A stretch of DNA of 64,000 nucleotides from Corallium rubrum (lineage: Eukaryota; Cnidaria; Anthozoa; Scleralcyonacea; Coralliidae). The number at the start of each line of letters is the position of its first letter. The first letter of the stretch is position 1. The position numbers were made by a program, and so were the translations under genes. The stretch lies in assembly GCA_964035015.1 (NCBI GenBank), contig OZ036017.1:2027481-2091480 (forward strand). The letters are read 5' to 3'. A model generated the notes under the pieces. It was given only the letters and a program-made list of their open reading frames with translations, made no database searches and was not told the DNA's origin. This document shows positions 23,406 to 37,759 of the stretch, one piece after another.

Positions 23406-24490
23406 ATAGTTCTTATTTGGCGTTACGGTTTTAGTAAGTAGAGCAAGCGCTTTTTTGTATCTACTGTTGTCGCGCTGTTAAGTTAAGTTAAGTTAAGTTA
23501 AGTTAAGTTAACAATAGAATGCCCTCGGAGCCAATCAAAACATAGAATTCAACGATTGACTCACGACAAACCACCGAAGCCAAAATTGTAAGTGTAGTAC
23601 TTCATGTAAGTCAATGCTATGGCAGCATGGGGTTTATTGAGTGAGATATTCAGGGAGCGAGATATTTATTTCAAGAATAGAAGTTTTACAAGCTTAGTAA
23701 GTACTTTAAGTATGAATCGTTGTCAATTAAATGTGATGTACTATAGATGTTGGAATGATACGTTTTTCTTTGGACAATTTCATATTCAGACGAGGCAATT
23801 TATATGACCAACATGTTTACATGTATTCAGCAGTCAGATCGAGCTTTGTAAACTGACAAGGCTGTGCATTGCTGAACAGAAATGGAATTTTCTTCTAAGA
23901 AAACAAAACTAGCTTCATGATCAAGCAACAATGTGCAAAACCTGTGGTGGTTCATGAGCGAAATTATTATGCTATTAAATAACATATTGTACAATAGGCA
24001 AATGTCAGTGACAGGCTATGTAGAGAGTGCGAAACGGCAAGCCTTTATATTTATAATGAATAATAATGGGGTAATTAAATTGTATGCTGCAGTAATGTCA
24101 ATGTCATACAAAAATTTATGTCATGAATGCCAAACATTTATTCTACCTTTTACTGCATGCATGCATATACAGTATATGTCTACTTGATCTTGAAGAACAA
24201 TTAATGTATAGTTGCTTTCATAATTTTGATGACAATTGCTGGAGATCTTCGTTCACAACTTCATTATTTCTAAACTTTACAGCAGTTCTACTTCAGATTC
24301 CAACTGGATTGCATTATAATTATTTGACAAATTGTTGTAACAAAGTTATTTAAATACTTTATTAGTCAAATTTTGTGAGCTGTTGTTGATGTACTGTATT
24401 AAAATTTGATGGGCCTACTAAACTTTACAACAACCATACTTTATTACCATAGGTTTTAAATAGTACCATAGCTTTAATAGTCAAGCTATG
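23406..24490. other. Unannotated stretch with a small AAGTT repeat
   Basis: A six-copy AAGTT array lies at about 23478-23508. Otherwise AT-rich with only short open frames; nothing supported. Confidence 0.4.
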
Positions 24491-24660
24491 ACCACACTGC
24501 CTCTCACGACGAGGACCAAAGTAAAGCCTAACTTGATTGAGTTAGTATTTGAATGGGTGACCATGCACATGATATGAGTAGAGCTGTTAGTGCTCAGCCT
24601 CCTGTGCTTTAATGGCTTTACTCTGAGTTCCTTTCTTAAAAACACAGCATGGCTAGCATT
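24490..24660 (+). mobile_element. 5S-rRNA-derived SINE, diverged copy
   Basis: Contains gagttagtatttgaatgggtgacc, a degraded 5S rRNA 3' domain, then gagtagagctgtta...cctcctgtgcttt, matching the tails of the copies at 44930 and 52741. It is the oldest-looking of three. Confidence 0.65.
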
Positions 24661-24836
24661 GACAATCTTGACAAAAATCTTGTTCAGCTCTGAATACAAG
24701 GTCACTACAAGTACATACAGTAATTACAGCATTGTTTTTACTATATAGTAGCTATAGGCATGATTGACGCAGTAGATACATGCATGTCTGGACATGCCTA
24801 TTTTTTATGTTCCTTCTGCAGTTAGACTGTACTACA

Positions 24837-24938
24837 GTCCCTTATAGGGGCTGGGGGGAAGGGGTTGGTCAGCGTGAGGCGAGCTACTCGACCCCTTCCG
24901 CCCAGCGCCTATAAGGGACTGTAGTACAGTCTATCCTG
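24837..24938. mobile_element. Fold-back MITE
   Basis: Ends agactgtactacagtccctt and aagggactgtagtacagtct are perfect 20-bp inverted repeats around a GC-rich core. A related end is at about 20634-20652. Confidence 0.8.
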
Positions 24939-25393
24939 CAGTGTGCTTAATAGTTGTCATACTGTTATTCTAATGTTTGTCCGAACATTCCTTATTTTAC
25001 CCCAAGCCGTGAAAAACCACGGAAGTGACTGCGGTAGCCAAGCAAGTAGTCAGTGCAATTCAGAGAGAATCATTACCAGAAATTTTGGTCATTTGTGCCG
25101 CTGCTCTCGGTCAGCAGAATTTCTAATGAGGGTGATTCTACTGTATTCTAGTGTTTTCATTATTCAGGTCAATGAGTTTTTTAGAATTCGCCTAAATCAT
25201 GCACGATAAGGACTGTGAAATCAAGCAAGTTCAAACGCTTTTGGAAGTACTATGCTAGAGACAAATGAGGAGCTTTATGTGCTCTCGAAGTAGACTGACT
25301 CATGCCGAATTCAACGCGAGTCGGGCACTTCGCGTTGCCCGTAACGTTGTTGGTCAATTTGGCCAATTTCTAGAATCTGTTTGCAAAGATTAC

Positions 25394-25556
25394 TATGGCT
25401 AACGCTATGGATAGTGGCGCTTTCAGTGCAAAAATAAGACGAGCTGGGGAAGTACTTTGTCGTCGAAGTAAGCAAACGTTTTTTAGTTATAACTCTTCCT
25501 TAGTCCGTGCAGAAGTCAAATGGAGTCGGGCAAAGAAAAAATATGTCACCGTTTAA
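25394..25556 (+). CDS. Short open frame with donor site, doubtful first exon
   Basis: ATG at 25394 opens a 53-codon frame starting MANAMDSGAFSAKIRRAGE. A good donor (CGAA|GTAAGC) lies about 75 bp in. It could be a small first exon or chance. No family and no partner exon seen. Confidence 0.2.
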
Positions 25557-25846
25557 GCAATTATTATGTGCTCTCCTTATTATTTACTGTTGAGAATCTC
25601 CATTATTATGGTCCTTAATACGCACGCGCGCCACCATCTTGTTTCAAATTTCTGGTAATGTTTTACTCCAATGAAGTAAGGGCTGATCGCTCAAAACATC
25701 ACTCAGTAATTTATTATCAAAACTATTCCTGGCAGTTTATTATCTTTTTTTTTTAATTCAATGAAAGTCTCTTGATATCCAACTGAATAAACAGAATAAA
25801 CTTGTTACTTTGCTTTCAGACATTGATATAATTCATACACCTGAAA

Positions 25847-27986
<2,140 letters not shown>

Positions 27987-28207
27987 AACATCTCAAGTCA
28001 AGTTTGGTGTCCTAGTGTTTAGCGTTGTGACAGATGTTGGACTTTGTCTTGATTTTTTCATTGATTTAACTTTTTGATTAACCTTTACTTCCCCAGCGTG
28101 ACTCTACGGCGCTGTTTAAAGTAATCTTCTATACTTAATGATCCGTTTCATCTCAATAAATGTTTTCATTTTGCAAACTTACAGTATAAACTTGTAAACT
28201 TACTTGT

Positions 28208-28512
28208 ATTTACATTGCATTTACATTGCATTGCATTATATTTACATTGCATTGCATTGCATTGCATTGCATTGCATTGCATTGCATTGCATTGCATTGC
28301 ATTGCATTACATTATATTACCTTACCTTACATTGCATTGTATAACATTGCATTGTATTACATTGTATTACTTTACATTACATTGCATTACCTTACATTAC
28401 ATTACATTACATTACATTACATTACATTACATTACATTACATTACATTAATTACATTACATTGCATTATATTACATTGCATTACCATACCTTACCTTGCA
28501 TTGCATTGCATT
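28208..28512. repeat. CATTG / CATTA pentanucleotide array
   Basis: Counterpart of 18119-18670 downstream of Ly6 copy 2. It is shorter and lacks the long CCTTA block, having instead a CATTA block at about 28393-28450. Confidence 0.95.
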
Positions 28513-29190
28513 TGGGAATAAATAAAATGAACAATATTTAAAGGCAAACGACTAAAAAGCGCGCACTATTTACATACTTTATTCAGTAACCCTTATCCGG
28601 CAGGTTACCAGGAAGCCTTCACTTGACGGGCAAAATCGTCTGGTCGGTTAGACAGAGTAAAATATCTAAGTTGCCTGTAACACCAAGAGGTAAATAACTT
28701 GCTGGGCTTACCGAGTGTTTGATTCGGGGGCGACTGATGGAAGCAAGCTACGTGCATGTGTGAATTAATATTATAGAAAAACACGATCATCTGCTGAATG
28801 CCCTAAAAGAGTGTCTACCTCTGAAGCTGGTAAGCAGGGAATTTATGGCTTATTGTAACTGGGATAGCACATCGCTGAAAATGTAGTAGCGCTGAGGAAG
28901 TAAAATCTTCACCAACGATTTAGTCGTCTATGAAGCTCGCAATGCATGCGTTACTGGCGCGTGTAATGCTCATTTATCCGAGAGGCAAACTTTGTGACGC
29001 GAGTCACGCGACAAATGAAATTGCGCAGACACATTCAAACAAAGAGTCTTCAAAACTTGGCATCTTGTCTACTTCCAAGTTTCACACGCGTCATCAATCG
29101 AATTTTAGGTGTTATGAAATAAAGTTTCAACCAATGAGAGTTGTGCGTTGCCTGAACAACGCGGTTACGCGGCCCAATTTTTAATTACTC
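28513..29190. repeat. 3' flank of Ly6 copy 2, duplicate of 18671-20550
   Basis: Matches copy 1 almost base for base, without the 1.1-kb block and with small deletions (for example about 80 bp missing near 29023). Confidence 0.8.
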
Positions 29191-29302
29191 GGGCTACCTA
29201 TCTAGAACGAGTCTAGGTTTCGGCTCCGTTTGTTATTTTTTCGCCACACAAAATTCAATTATTGCATCATCCCGTCAGGCCTTGCGAAACTGTAAAGGCA
29301 GT

Positions 29303-29681
29303 TCTTTACCCAGGCACGTAAGCCAGGATTTTGAAAGGGGGGGAGCCGAAATAAAAAGAATTTTTAGGGGGGTCCGGGGGCATGCTCCCCCGGGAAATTT
29401 TGAAATCGAGAGTCGCTGAAATGCCATTTCCTGGCTTTTGGAAGAAGATTTTACAGACTCTACAGGTAAAAAAACGTCATATAAAATACTCAAAACACGC
29501 AAACGTCACATAGATACTCAAAATGCATACACTCAGTAGATTGAATACACTGTTTACAGTTTATTTCCTGACACAATTCATATTGCATCAATTTTGTAGT
29601 TACATGTCTGTCGTTTTATATCAAAAGGGGGGGAGCCGCGGCTCCCACGGCTCCCCCCCTGGCTACGTCCCTGTCTTTACC
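29303..29681 (+). mobile_element. hAT MITE, 'gccaggattttg' family (copy 2), exact duplication
   Basis: The element at 29311-29673 starts caggcacgtaagccagg and ends cctggctacgtccctg. The flanks tctttacc at 29303-29310 and 29674-29681 are identical. Nearly the same sequence recurs at 62679-63046. Confidence 0.92.
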
Positions 29682-31470
29682 ACTCTAGATCTTCGGATTT
29701 CGGAACGGATACTGGCAGTTATTTTGTCTTTGATTATCGAGTTGGGATGAGTTGTTTTCTGACGGTATTGGTGGATTCATCAGTAATGTTGCTGACAAGG
29801 TTTGTCCATGAAGACACAATAGGTGAATTTCTTACAGACGCGAAGAAATGCCGTGTTGACATCAGTACCAAGGAAGTTTGACTTGAAGACTAGATCGAAA
29901 CACAAGAAAGGGCCACACTGTATCAAAGAACATATACGTACTGTTTATCTAGTAACGGCTTTCTCCTGTTTGTTGACATTGATCACGGCAGTATCTTTAT
30001 ATTTTTGCATATTATTTATGTGCTTTTAATATTACTAAACGAGTTTTATATTTGTTTATTATGCTGAGTAGGAAGCTTGTATACACATGTATGTTCTAAT
30101 GTATGCAGTATGTTCTAATGTATGTTACTATGTTCTATGTACCATTTGTGTTTTTACGGACTGTTGCTTGCATTGTCTATGAGTTTAATATCGGCAATGG
30201 ACAGTGTCTTATTGACCATTAGGATTTATATTCAATGTTGTAAGTGCTTCGAACATTTGAGTATGTAATTTTGTCACAAGTATGTTATCCATATCTTGAT
30301 GTTCATTTTGATATAAATTTTGATGCATAGATTGAGTATTAAGATATTCATCATAAAAATAACTTTGAACCATTCATGTTCCTCATAATATATACAGTAA
30401 TACTTTAATGACATATTTTCCATTATAATATCAGCAACCAAGTGTGAGTTATATGCTGATGGTACCAAAATGTACAGAGAAATTAGAGTGGCTGACATTC
30501 AATTACAGTACGAGCACTGCAGAATTGAAGAGCCTTCCCAACATGCTCTAAAGCAAAAACATGGAATCAGGATTCATGTTGTATGAAGATATTGCATAGA
30601 TGCAGGGTGCGGGTATATTTTACTAGTCACCTATTGCATATTTGTCACCTATTGCATATTTGCTAGTGCATTTGTACCTGCACCACATTTAGCCTTCGAT
30701 CTGATCTTCCTCAACCCACTACAACCACTTTGCTCGCGTGTTATAGAAATCTCTGCACTTTCCAGTAGCCCGAGTGAGCACCTGACCCAGGTGTCTTGTT
30801 GTATTTAATTAGTTGAGAAGTCACATAAGAGGAACAGCTGACGATTCGACAGAGAACTTCACAGACGTGCGCTCGCGAGTCGCCTCGTGTTTTCGCCATT
30901 CTATGCCTTTGAATCCTCGTTTGGTCTCCTGTATTTAATTAAAGTTATATAATTATTAAAGCTTGAAAAGATCCCGTAACAATGTTGTCAAATTTCAACG
31001 CTGTAGTCTCGTTTATCGCGACGGCTTCATTTTTCCTCCTCATTTGTCAGTCTTCAAAAATCTTGTACGCCCATTTTGTTCAATATTTCGTATTGTACAG
31101 AACAGCTGCTTCCTCGCTTTCTCTTTCTTCATGCACTTATGGGTTTTAGCCGCCCTGAAACGCTTCATACGAAGACAATGCAAAAGCAATGCAGCGTGTT
31201 CACTCAATTTGCAATGCTAAACACATTTTTTAAAACCATTCACAAAACGCATTGAATAATAAGTTCATTTGTTAATAATTTCACACTGAATCCCATAAGA
31301 GAATAACACAACCGAAATTAACATAAACCGACTTGCTATATATCATATAATGATCATGCTTTTCCAAATGTGTCTTGTATTACAAAAACAACCCTTTTCC
31401 TTTTATAATCTCTATTTTCAAACAACCATCCTTTTTCTGTATTGTTTATTAACTGTATTAAACGTTTTTG
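29682..31470. other. Unannotated stretch
   Basis: A small internal duplication (gtatgttctaatgtatg, about 30088-30125) and a repeated cacctattgcatatttg (30627-30660). Open frames at 29823-30029 and 30963-31220 show no recognisable features. Confidence 0.4.
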
Positions 31471-31489
31471 AAGCCATTTACAGAATTCG

Positions 31490-31553
31490 TGTCCGTTCTG
31501 TATCGGAATAAAGACACTCGGCGAATATACCCCGATACAGAACGGACACTCAT
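31490..31553. repeat. Hairpin with 18-bp arms
   Basis: gtgtccgttctgtatcgg and ccgatacagaacggacac face each other across about 28 bp, with weaker pairing continuing outward (tttacagaat / attctgtaaa). Probably the core of a fold-back element. Confidence 0.7.
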
Positions 31554-32276
31554 TCTGTAAATAGTATATATTACCATTGTTTCTGTGCGAAAACCAAGGC
31601 AAAACAATCTGTCACTCCTCGTGTCCTCCATGTTGTTTTACTGCATGGCCGCGCGAGTCCTGGTACTCAATTTGCTACTCACTATCTATCGACGAATAGA
31701 TATCGAGTAGAGTAGCCAATCAGATTGCAGCATTTGCAATAGAATACTAGTAAGTTTCTAATATATATATTATTATTGTGTTTTGGAGAAGATCAACTTC
31801 TATTTTGTGTGTACAGTCATCATTGTCATTCAAATTCAACTTCATCTTTATTCGCACATTTGTATCTCATAATAATACATGGCACTAATATACAATACAT
31901 TATAAAGTAAATAAAGTAAATGCCAACACCTCAGACAACTAAACACAATATTGACCGAGACCCGACAGTGCGCTACCTATTGCACCGAACTACAGGCAAC
32001 GACCTACACTGGAAAGTTGGTACACAAATTTAGAACAACAACCATTAAATCGATCACAACCATTACCAGCACCTTACAGAAAACTTGTCCATACCGTTTT
32101 ACAAACCAACAAACAGTAGACAATTTTTTCTATTTTTGTTTTCTTGACAACACCGACAAACAAATCAGACAGCACCATGGCCACCCACAACAGATTCCAC
32201 ACATGCCACAATCGTGACATAATAATGAACCAGACACATAAATATAGACGAACCTGACAGAAACCTACACTTAACT

Positions 32277-32316
32277 CTGAAGATGACCGCCGCTGAGGTC
32301 GTCGAAATGTCAGTCA
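32277..32316 (+). ncRNA. Hammerhead-ribozyme-like scar of a Penelope-like element
   Basis: CTGAAGA is followed by a stem (tgacc / ggtcg) with an 8-base loop, then CGAAA and tgtca. This matches the type I hammerhead layout CUGANGA-stem II-GAAA-short stem III-GUC known from Penelope-like retroelements. An outer pairing (ctgaca at about 32254 with tgtcag) would form stem I. No coding remnant is recognised upstream. Activity is doubtful. Confidence 0.35.
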
Positions 32317-32467
32317 CTAACACACAACAACAGTCTTTCTCAAGACTACTCCTAACCTAGACAATCAATTTTCACAAACATACAATACATATCTAAGACT
32401 TAAATTTGTGTATAAAAAACATATTTTTCCCTAAAAATTTTTAAAATGAAGAGTGCGCATTGACCAA

Positions 32468-32492
32468 AGAAGCTAAGCTAAGCTAAGCTAAG
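32468..32492. repeat. Short (AGCTA)n repeat
   Basis: About four copies of aagct in tandem. Confidence 0.8.
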
Positions 32493-32719
32493 CTTTCAAG
32501 TTGGCCACTACCATTATGAAGTTGATGAGGGAAGTTGTTTGAGAATAATAGAATTATACATTGACATAATATTTGTTAGAAATAGTTCATGAATAATAAT
32601 ACAGATAAAAAGACTAAAGAAGACCCCAAATATAAAGAATACTTCAACTCCGATCCACTCCCGTCGTCTTGTCTGCACTATATTAATATGCAGTATGCGA
32701 CTTTTTCAACGTACCAGTT

Positions 32720-35700
32720 AGTCATTAGTCGTTACTCATTACTCGTTACTCGTGACTCATCACTCATCACTCATTACTCATTACTCGTTGCTCATTACTC
32801 ATTACCTCATATTCGCTACTAATTACTCGTTTCTCATTACCCATTACTTGTTACTCATTATACTCGTCAACTCATCACTCATCACTCATTACGCGTTACT
32901 CATCGCTCGTTACTCATCACTCGTTACTCATTACTCGTCCACTCATCACTCGTTACTCATTACTCGTTACTTGTTACTCATTACTTATTACTCGTTACTC
33001 ACTACCAATTACTCGTTACAAATTACCACATACTCGTTACTAATTACTCGTCACTAATTACTCATTACTTGTTACTAATTATTCGTTACTAATTACTCGT
33101 TACTTGTTACTCATAGTGAGTAATGAGTAACAAGTAATGAGTTAGTAACGAGTAATGAGTTAGTAACGAGTAATGAGTTAGTAACGAGTAATGAGTAACG
33201 AGCAACGAGAAATGAGTAACAAGTAATGAGTAATGAGAAACGAGTAATTAGAAAAGAGAAAACAGAAATGAGTAATGAGTAACGAGTAATGAGTAACGAG
33301 TAACGAGTAACGAGTAATGAGTAACGAGTAATGAGTAATGAGTAACGAGTAATGAGTAACGAGTAACGAGTAACGAGTAACGAGTAACGAGTAACGAGTA
33401 ACGAGTAACGAGTAACGAGTAACGAGTAACGAGTAACGAGTAACGAGTAATGAGTAACGAGTAATGAGTAACGAGTAACGAGTAATGAGTAACGAGTAAT
33501 GAGTAACGAGTAATGAGTAACGAGTAATGAATAACGAGCAATGAGAAACGAGTAATGAGTAACGAGTAACAAATAATGAGTAACGAGTAATGAGCAACGA
33601 GCAATGAGTAATGAGTAACGAGTAACATATAATGAGTAACGAGTAATGAGTAACGAGTAACAAATAATGAGTAACGAGTACTGAGTAATTAACGAATAAC
33701 GAGTAACAAATAGAGTAACGAGTACTGAGTAACGAGTAATGAGTAACGAATAACGAGTAATGAGTCATGAGTAACAAGTAATGAGTAATGAGTAATGAGA
33801 AACGAGCAATGAGTAATGAGTAATGAGTAACGAGTAACATATAATGAGTAACGAGTAATGAGTAACGAGTAACAAATAATGAGTAACGAGTACTGAGTAA
33901 TTAACGAATAACCAGTAACAAATAGAGTAACGAGTAATGAGTAACGAGTAACGAGTAATGAGTAACGAATAACGAATAACGAGTAATGAGTAACAAGTAA
34001 TGAGTAATGAGAAACGAGTAATGAGCAACGAGTAATGAGTAACGAGTAATGGGTAACGAGTAACAAGTAACGAGTAACAACTATGGGGTAATGAGTAACG
34101 AGTAACAAATAATGAGTAACGAGTCATGAGTAAGATTAACAAATAACGAGTAACGAGTAATGAGTAATTAACGAGTAACGGGTAATGAGTAACGAGTAAC
34201 CAGTAATAAGTAACGAGTAATGAGTAATGAGTAATGAGTAATGAGTAATGAGTAACGAGTAACGAATAATGAGTAATGAGTAACGAGTAATGAGTATATG
34301 AGTAACGAGTAACAAATAATGAGTAATTAACGAGTAACGAGTAACAAATAGTGAGTAACGAGTAATGAGTAACGAGTAATGAGTAACGAGTAACGAGTAA
34401 TGAGTAACGAGTAACAAATGAGTAATTAACGAGTAGCGAGTAACAAACAGTGAGTAACGAGTAATGAGTAACGAGTAATTAGTATTTATTAACGGGTAAT
34501 GAGTAACGAGTAACATATAATGAGTAACGAGTAATGAGTAACGAGTAATACGTTACGAGTAATGAGTAACGAGTAACAAATAATGAGCAACGAGTAATGA
34601 GTAATTAACGAGTAACGAGTAACAAATAAAAAGTAACGAGTAATGAGTAATTAACGAGTAACGAGTTACAAATAGTGAGTAACGAGTAATGAGTAACGAG
34701 TAACAAATAACGAGTAATGAGTAATTAACGAGTAACGAGTAACAAATAGTGAGTAATGAGTAATGAGTAACGAGTAACCAGTAATAAGTAACGAGTAATG
34801 AGTAACGAGTAACGAATAATGAGTAATGAGTAATGAGTAACGAGTATATGAGTAACGAGTAACAAATAATAAGTAATTAACGAGTAACCAGTACCAAATA
34901 GTGAGTAACGAGTAATGAGTAACGAGTAACGAGTAATGAGTAACGAGTAACAAATAATGAGTGATTAACGAGTAACGAGTAACAAATAGTGAGTAACGAG
35001 TAATGAGTAATGAGTAACGAGTAATTAGTATGAGTAACGAGTAATGAGTATCGATTAACATATGAGTAACGAGTAATGTGTAACGAGTAACATATAATGA
35101 GTAACGAGTAATGAGTAACGAGTAAAATATAATGAGTAACGAGTAATGAGTAACGAGTAATGAGTAAGAGTAACAAATAACGAGTAACGAGTAACAAATA
35201 GTGAGTAACGAGTAATGAGTAACGAGTAACCAGTAATGAGTAACGAGTAATGAGTAATTAACGAGTAACGAGTAACAAATAGTGAGTAACGAGTAACGAG
35301 TAATGTGTAATTGACGAGTAACGAGTAACAAATAGTGAGTAACGAGCAATGAGTAACGAGTAACGAGTAACCAGTAATGAGTAATGAGTAATGAGTAATG
35401 AGTAATGAGCCCTGGTAATGAGTAACGAGTAACGAATAATGAGTAATGAGTAACGAGTATATGAGTAACGAGTAACAAATAATGAGTAATTAACGAGTAA
35501 CAAATAGTGAGTAACGAGTAATGAGTAACGAGTAAGAAATGAGTAATTAACGGGTAGCGAGTAACAAATAGTGAGTAACGAGTAATGAGTAACGAGTAAT
35601 TAGTATGAGTAACGAGTAACGAGTAACATATAATGAGTAACGAGTAATGAGTAACGAGTAACATATAATGAGTAACGAGTAATGAGTAACGAGTAATGAG

Positions 35701-36297
35701 TAACGAGTAACGAGTAACGAGTAATGAGTAACGAGTAATGAGTAACGAGTAATGAGTAATTAACGAGTAACAAATAAAAAGTAACGAGTAATGAGTAACG
35801 AGTAGTGAGTAACGAGTAATGAGTAACGAATAATGAGTAACCAATAATGAGTAATGAGTAATGAGTAACAAGTAATGAGTAATGAGAAACGAGTAATTAG
35901 TAATTAGTAACGAACGAGTAATGAGTAACGAATAATGAGTACCAAGTAATGAGTAACGAGTAATGAGTAACGCGTAATGAATAACGAGAAACGAGTAACA
36001 AATAATGAGTAACGAGTAATGAGTAACGAGTAGTGGGTAACGAGTAATGAGTAACGAGTAATGAGTAACGAGTAGTGAGTAACGAGTAATGAGCAATGAG
36101 TAACGAGTAATGAGTAAGAAGTACCGAGTAATGAGTAACGAGTAATGAGTAACGAGTAGTGAGTAACGAGTAATGAGTAACAAGTAATGAGTAACGAATA
36201 ATGAGTAACGAGTAACAACTATGCGGTAACGAGTAACAAATAATGAGTAACGAGTAAGGGGTGATGAGTAAGTAAGGGTAGTGAGTAGTAAGTAACA
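32720..36297. repeat. 3.6-kb heptamer satellite (GAGTAAY) with a strand switch
   Basis: From about 32720 to 33112 the plus strand shows ttactcr heptamers. From 33117 to 36297 it shows the complement, gagtaac/gagtaat. The junction has 15-bp perfect arms (ttacttgttactcat / atgagtaacaagtaa). Longer variant blocks (aacaaatagtgagtaacgag; gagtaattaacgagtaac) recur at roughly 50-250 bp spacing in the right part, so there is higher-order structure. Because the unit is 7 bp, it reads as long open frames of YSLLVTH-like units, one of 578 codons. These are not genes. Confidence 0.97.
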
Positions 36298-36383
36298 ATT
36301 GTCTTTGCGCATGTGTCTTTGCGCTTTCTTTTGTTTATTTCCTCGGTGACCGTTGTAACCTGTCAGGGCACTGCAATTTTGTG

Positions 36384-36816
36384 CAATAGACCTTTTCACC
36401 AAATAGCGGCGCCATTTTGAATTCGCAAAGCATTATGGTCTATCCAGGGTAGCAAGCTCCAATAAAAGGGCGATTGCATAGTGTTGAGACACAATGCGGT
36501 AATTTTTTCTTTATGAATACTTTCGTGGCAACAATATCTAAATATAATAATTGTCACATTGGTAAAAGCAATAATTCTCGTACGTATAAGGATACATTTG
36601 TCATGAATCTATCCTTACACGTCCAATTGTTGCTTTTACCAATATGACAATTATTATATTTAGATATTGTTGCCACGAAAGTATTTATTAAGAAAAAAAT
36701 ACCGCATTGTGTCTCAACACTACGCAATCGCCCTTTTAATGGAGCTTGCTACCCTGGATAGACCATAATGCATTGCGAATTCGAGATGGCGCCGCTATTG
36801 GTGAAAAGGTCTATTG
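36384..36816. mobile_element. Palindromic fold-back MITE (copy 1)
   Basis: The whole 433 bp is an imperfect palindrome. Ends caatagaccttttcacc and ggtgaaaaggtctattg; the arms of about 190 bp include cattatggtctatccaggg, caacaatatctaaatataat and their complements. A second copy is at 51099-51527. Confidence 0.88.
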
Positions 36817-36941
36817 TGTTCACTTGCAGAACGCGTGCTTCACGGAGATCGTCAAAAAGCCGCCAAAATTCATCGCATCAAAAACATCGCTCCCATTCTC
36901 GATGCGACAATGCCAGGGCCCATAAAGTTTGTGTGGCTTCT
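36817..36941. other. Short diverged duplication beside the Gypsy fragment
   Basis: gcatcaaaaacatcgc (about 36887) and gcgtcaaaaacatcgt (about 36983) sit in matching contexts. In the minus frame both encode a DVFDAxxFxGFLT-like motif. Origin unknown. Confidence 0.4.
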
Positions 36942-37538
36942 TCACAAATATGATGTCGTCAAGAAGCCTGCAAAATCGTTTGCGTCAAAAACATCGTTTA
37001 TATTCTCGTTCCCAGAGCCCACAAAAATTGACACCCAGAATAAAAAGCTACTTAAAGGCGGTTTTGCACTTTCGGGCTCACGAAGGATTCGGCGGCGTAG
37101 GCGGGACGATGAACATCCAAAAATAATTTGAGACTTGAGCTCCGCGTCGAGGGAGTCAAAATTGCAAGTGGAGGCTAGTTGGCGTAAACGCGTGTTGTAC
37201 TGGTCTAGGGTCTCTCCTTCGCGTTGTTTCGTTTGCCGAAACACATATCGCTCGTAGTCGATGTTCTTTTTTGGCGTAAAATAGGCAGTGAGTTGGTCCA
37301 TCGCTTTAGTATAATCTTTGGCGTCGCCGGTGTCAGGCAGTGTATCAAAGATATCGTATGTTGTCTCGCCAACGTAGTGCAGCAATAAGGCACGTTTTCG
37401 AGTCGCCTCTTTCACGTCCATCGCGGCAAGAAAATTTTCGAATCTCTTGGCCCACTTTACCCAGCGTTGAGATGTGCTAGCAGAGTCGGAATCAGGGTCA
37501 AACGGACCAAAAGGTGGTAGGTTGCTGGCACTAGCCAT
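36942..37538 (-). pseudogene. gag: Gypsy-type retrotransposon gag, 5' fragment
   Basis: Starts at ATG 37538, 41 nt after the LTR. Residues about 25-157 look like the capsid region of Ty3/Gypsy gag: RWVKWAKRFENFLAAM, KRALLLHYVGE, YDIFDTLPDT, AYFTPKKNIDYERYVFRQ and REGETLDQYNTRLRQLA. Gag packages the element RNA into particles. After about residue 157 the sequence changes character (a short hydrophobic stretch, then DVFDANDFAGFL). The zinc knuckle, protease, reverse transcriptase and integrase are all absent. This is a 5' stub of a dead element. Confidence 0.8.
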
Positions 37539-37565
37539 TGATAGAGTTGATTGCAGGTTTGTTTA

Positions 37566-37579
37566 ATCCTCGTCGCCAA
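37566..37579 (-). other. Retrotransposon primer-binding site
   Basis: On the minus strand tggcgacgaggatt begins directly at the inner LTR end, the usual place for the tRNA primer site. This word is common in Gypsy elements. Confidence 0.7.
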
Positions 37580-37751
37580 TGTAATGTTCGTAGTTCCGCG
37601 GTACACAATTACTCGATTTTATACTTGTTTATTGCTCGCATTCAGAATCAGACTGCCCCAAATCAATCTATGTACAATCATCTTATTCATTCCCAATCAT
37701 AGTTATAATCATAATTAAAAGGTGATAATTGATGATTAACAGAACACTACA
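37580..37751 (-). mobile_element. Gypsy LTR, about 172 bp
   Basis: Bounded by tgtaatgttc and gaacactaca, a 9/10 inverted repeat with TG...CA ends. Followed in minus orientation by the primer-binding site and gag. The partner LTR is not in the window in any form I can see. Confidence 0.75.
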
Positions 37752-37759
37752 GCACTAAG

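Noticed and set aside
32720-36297. CRISPR array
   Set aside because: Repeats are 7 bp and contiguous, with no unique spacers of constant length, and the setting is eukaryotic.
34666-36402. 578-codon open frame of YSLLVTH-like repeats, with many similar frames at 32589-36298
   Set aside because: A stop-free translation of a 7-bp satellite. Several frames and both strands are open equally and there is no non-repeat coding part.
36814-37131. Plus-strand 105-codon frame
   Set aside because: Lies opposite the recognised gag frame and contains a short duplicated segment; no independent support.
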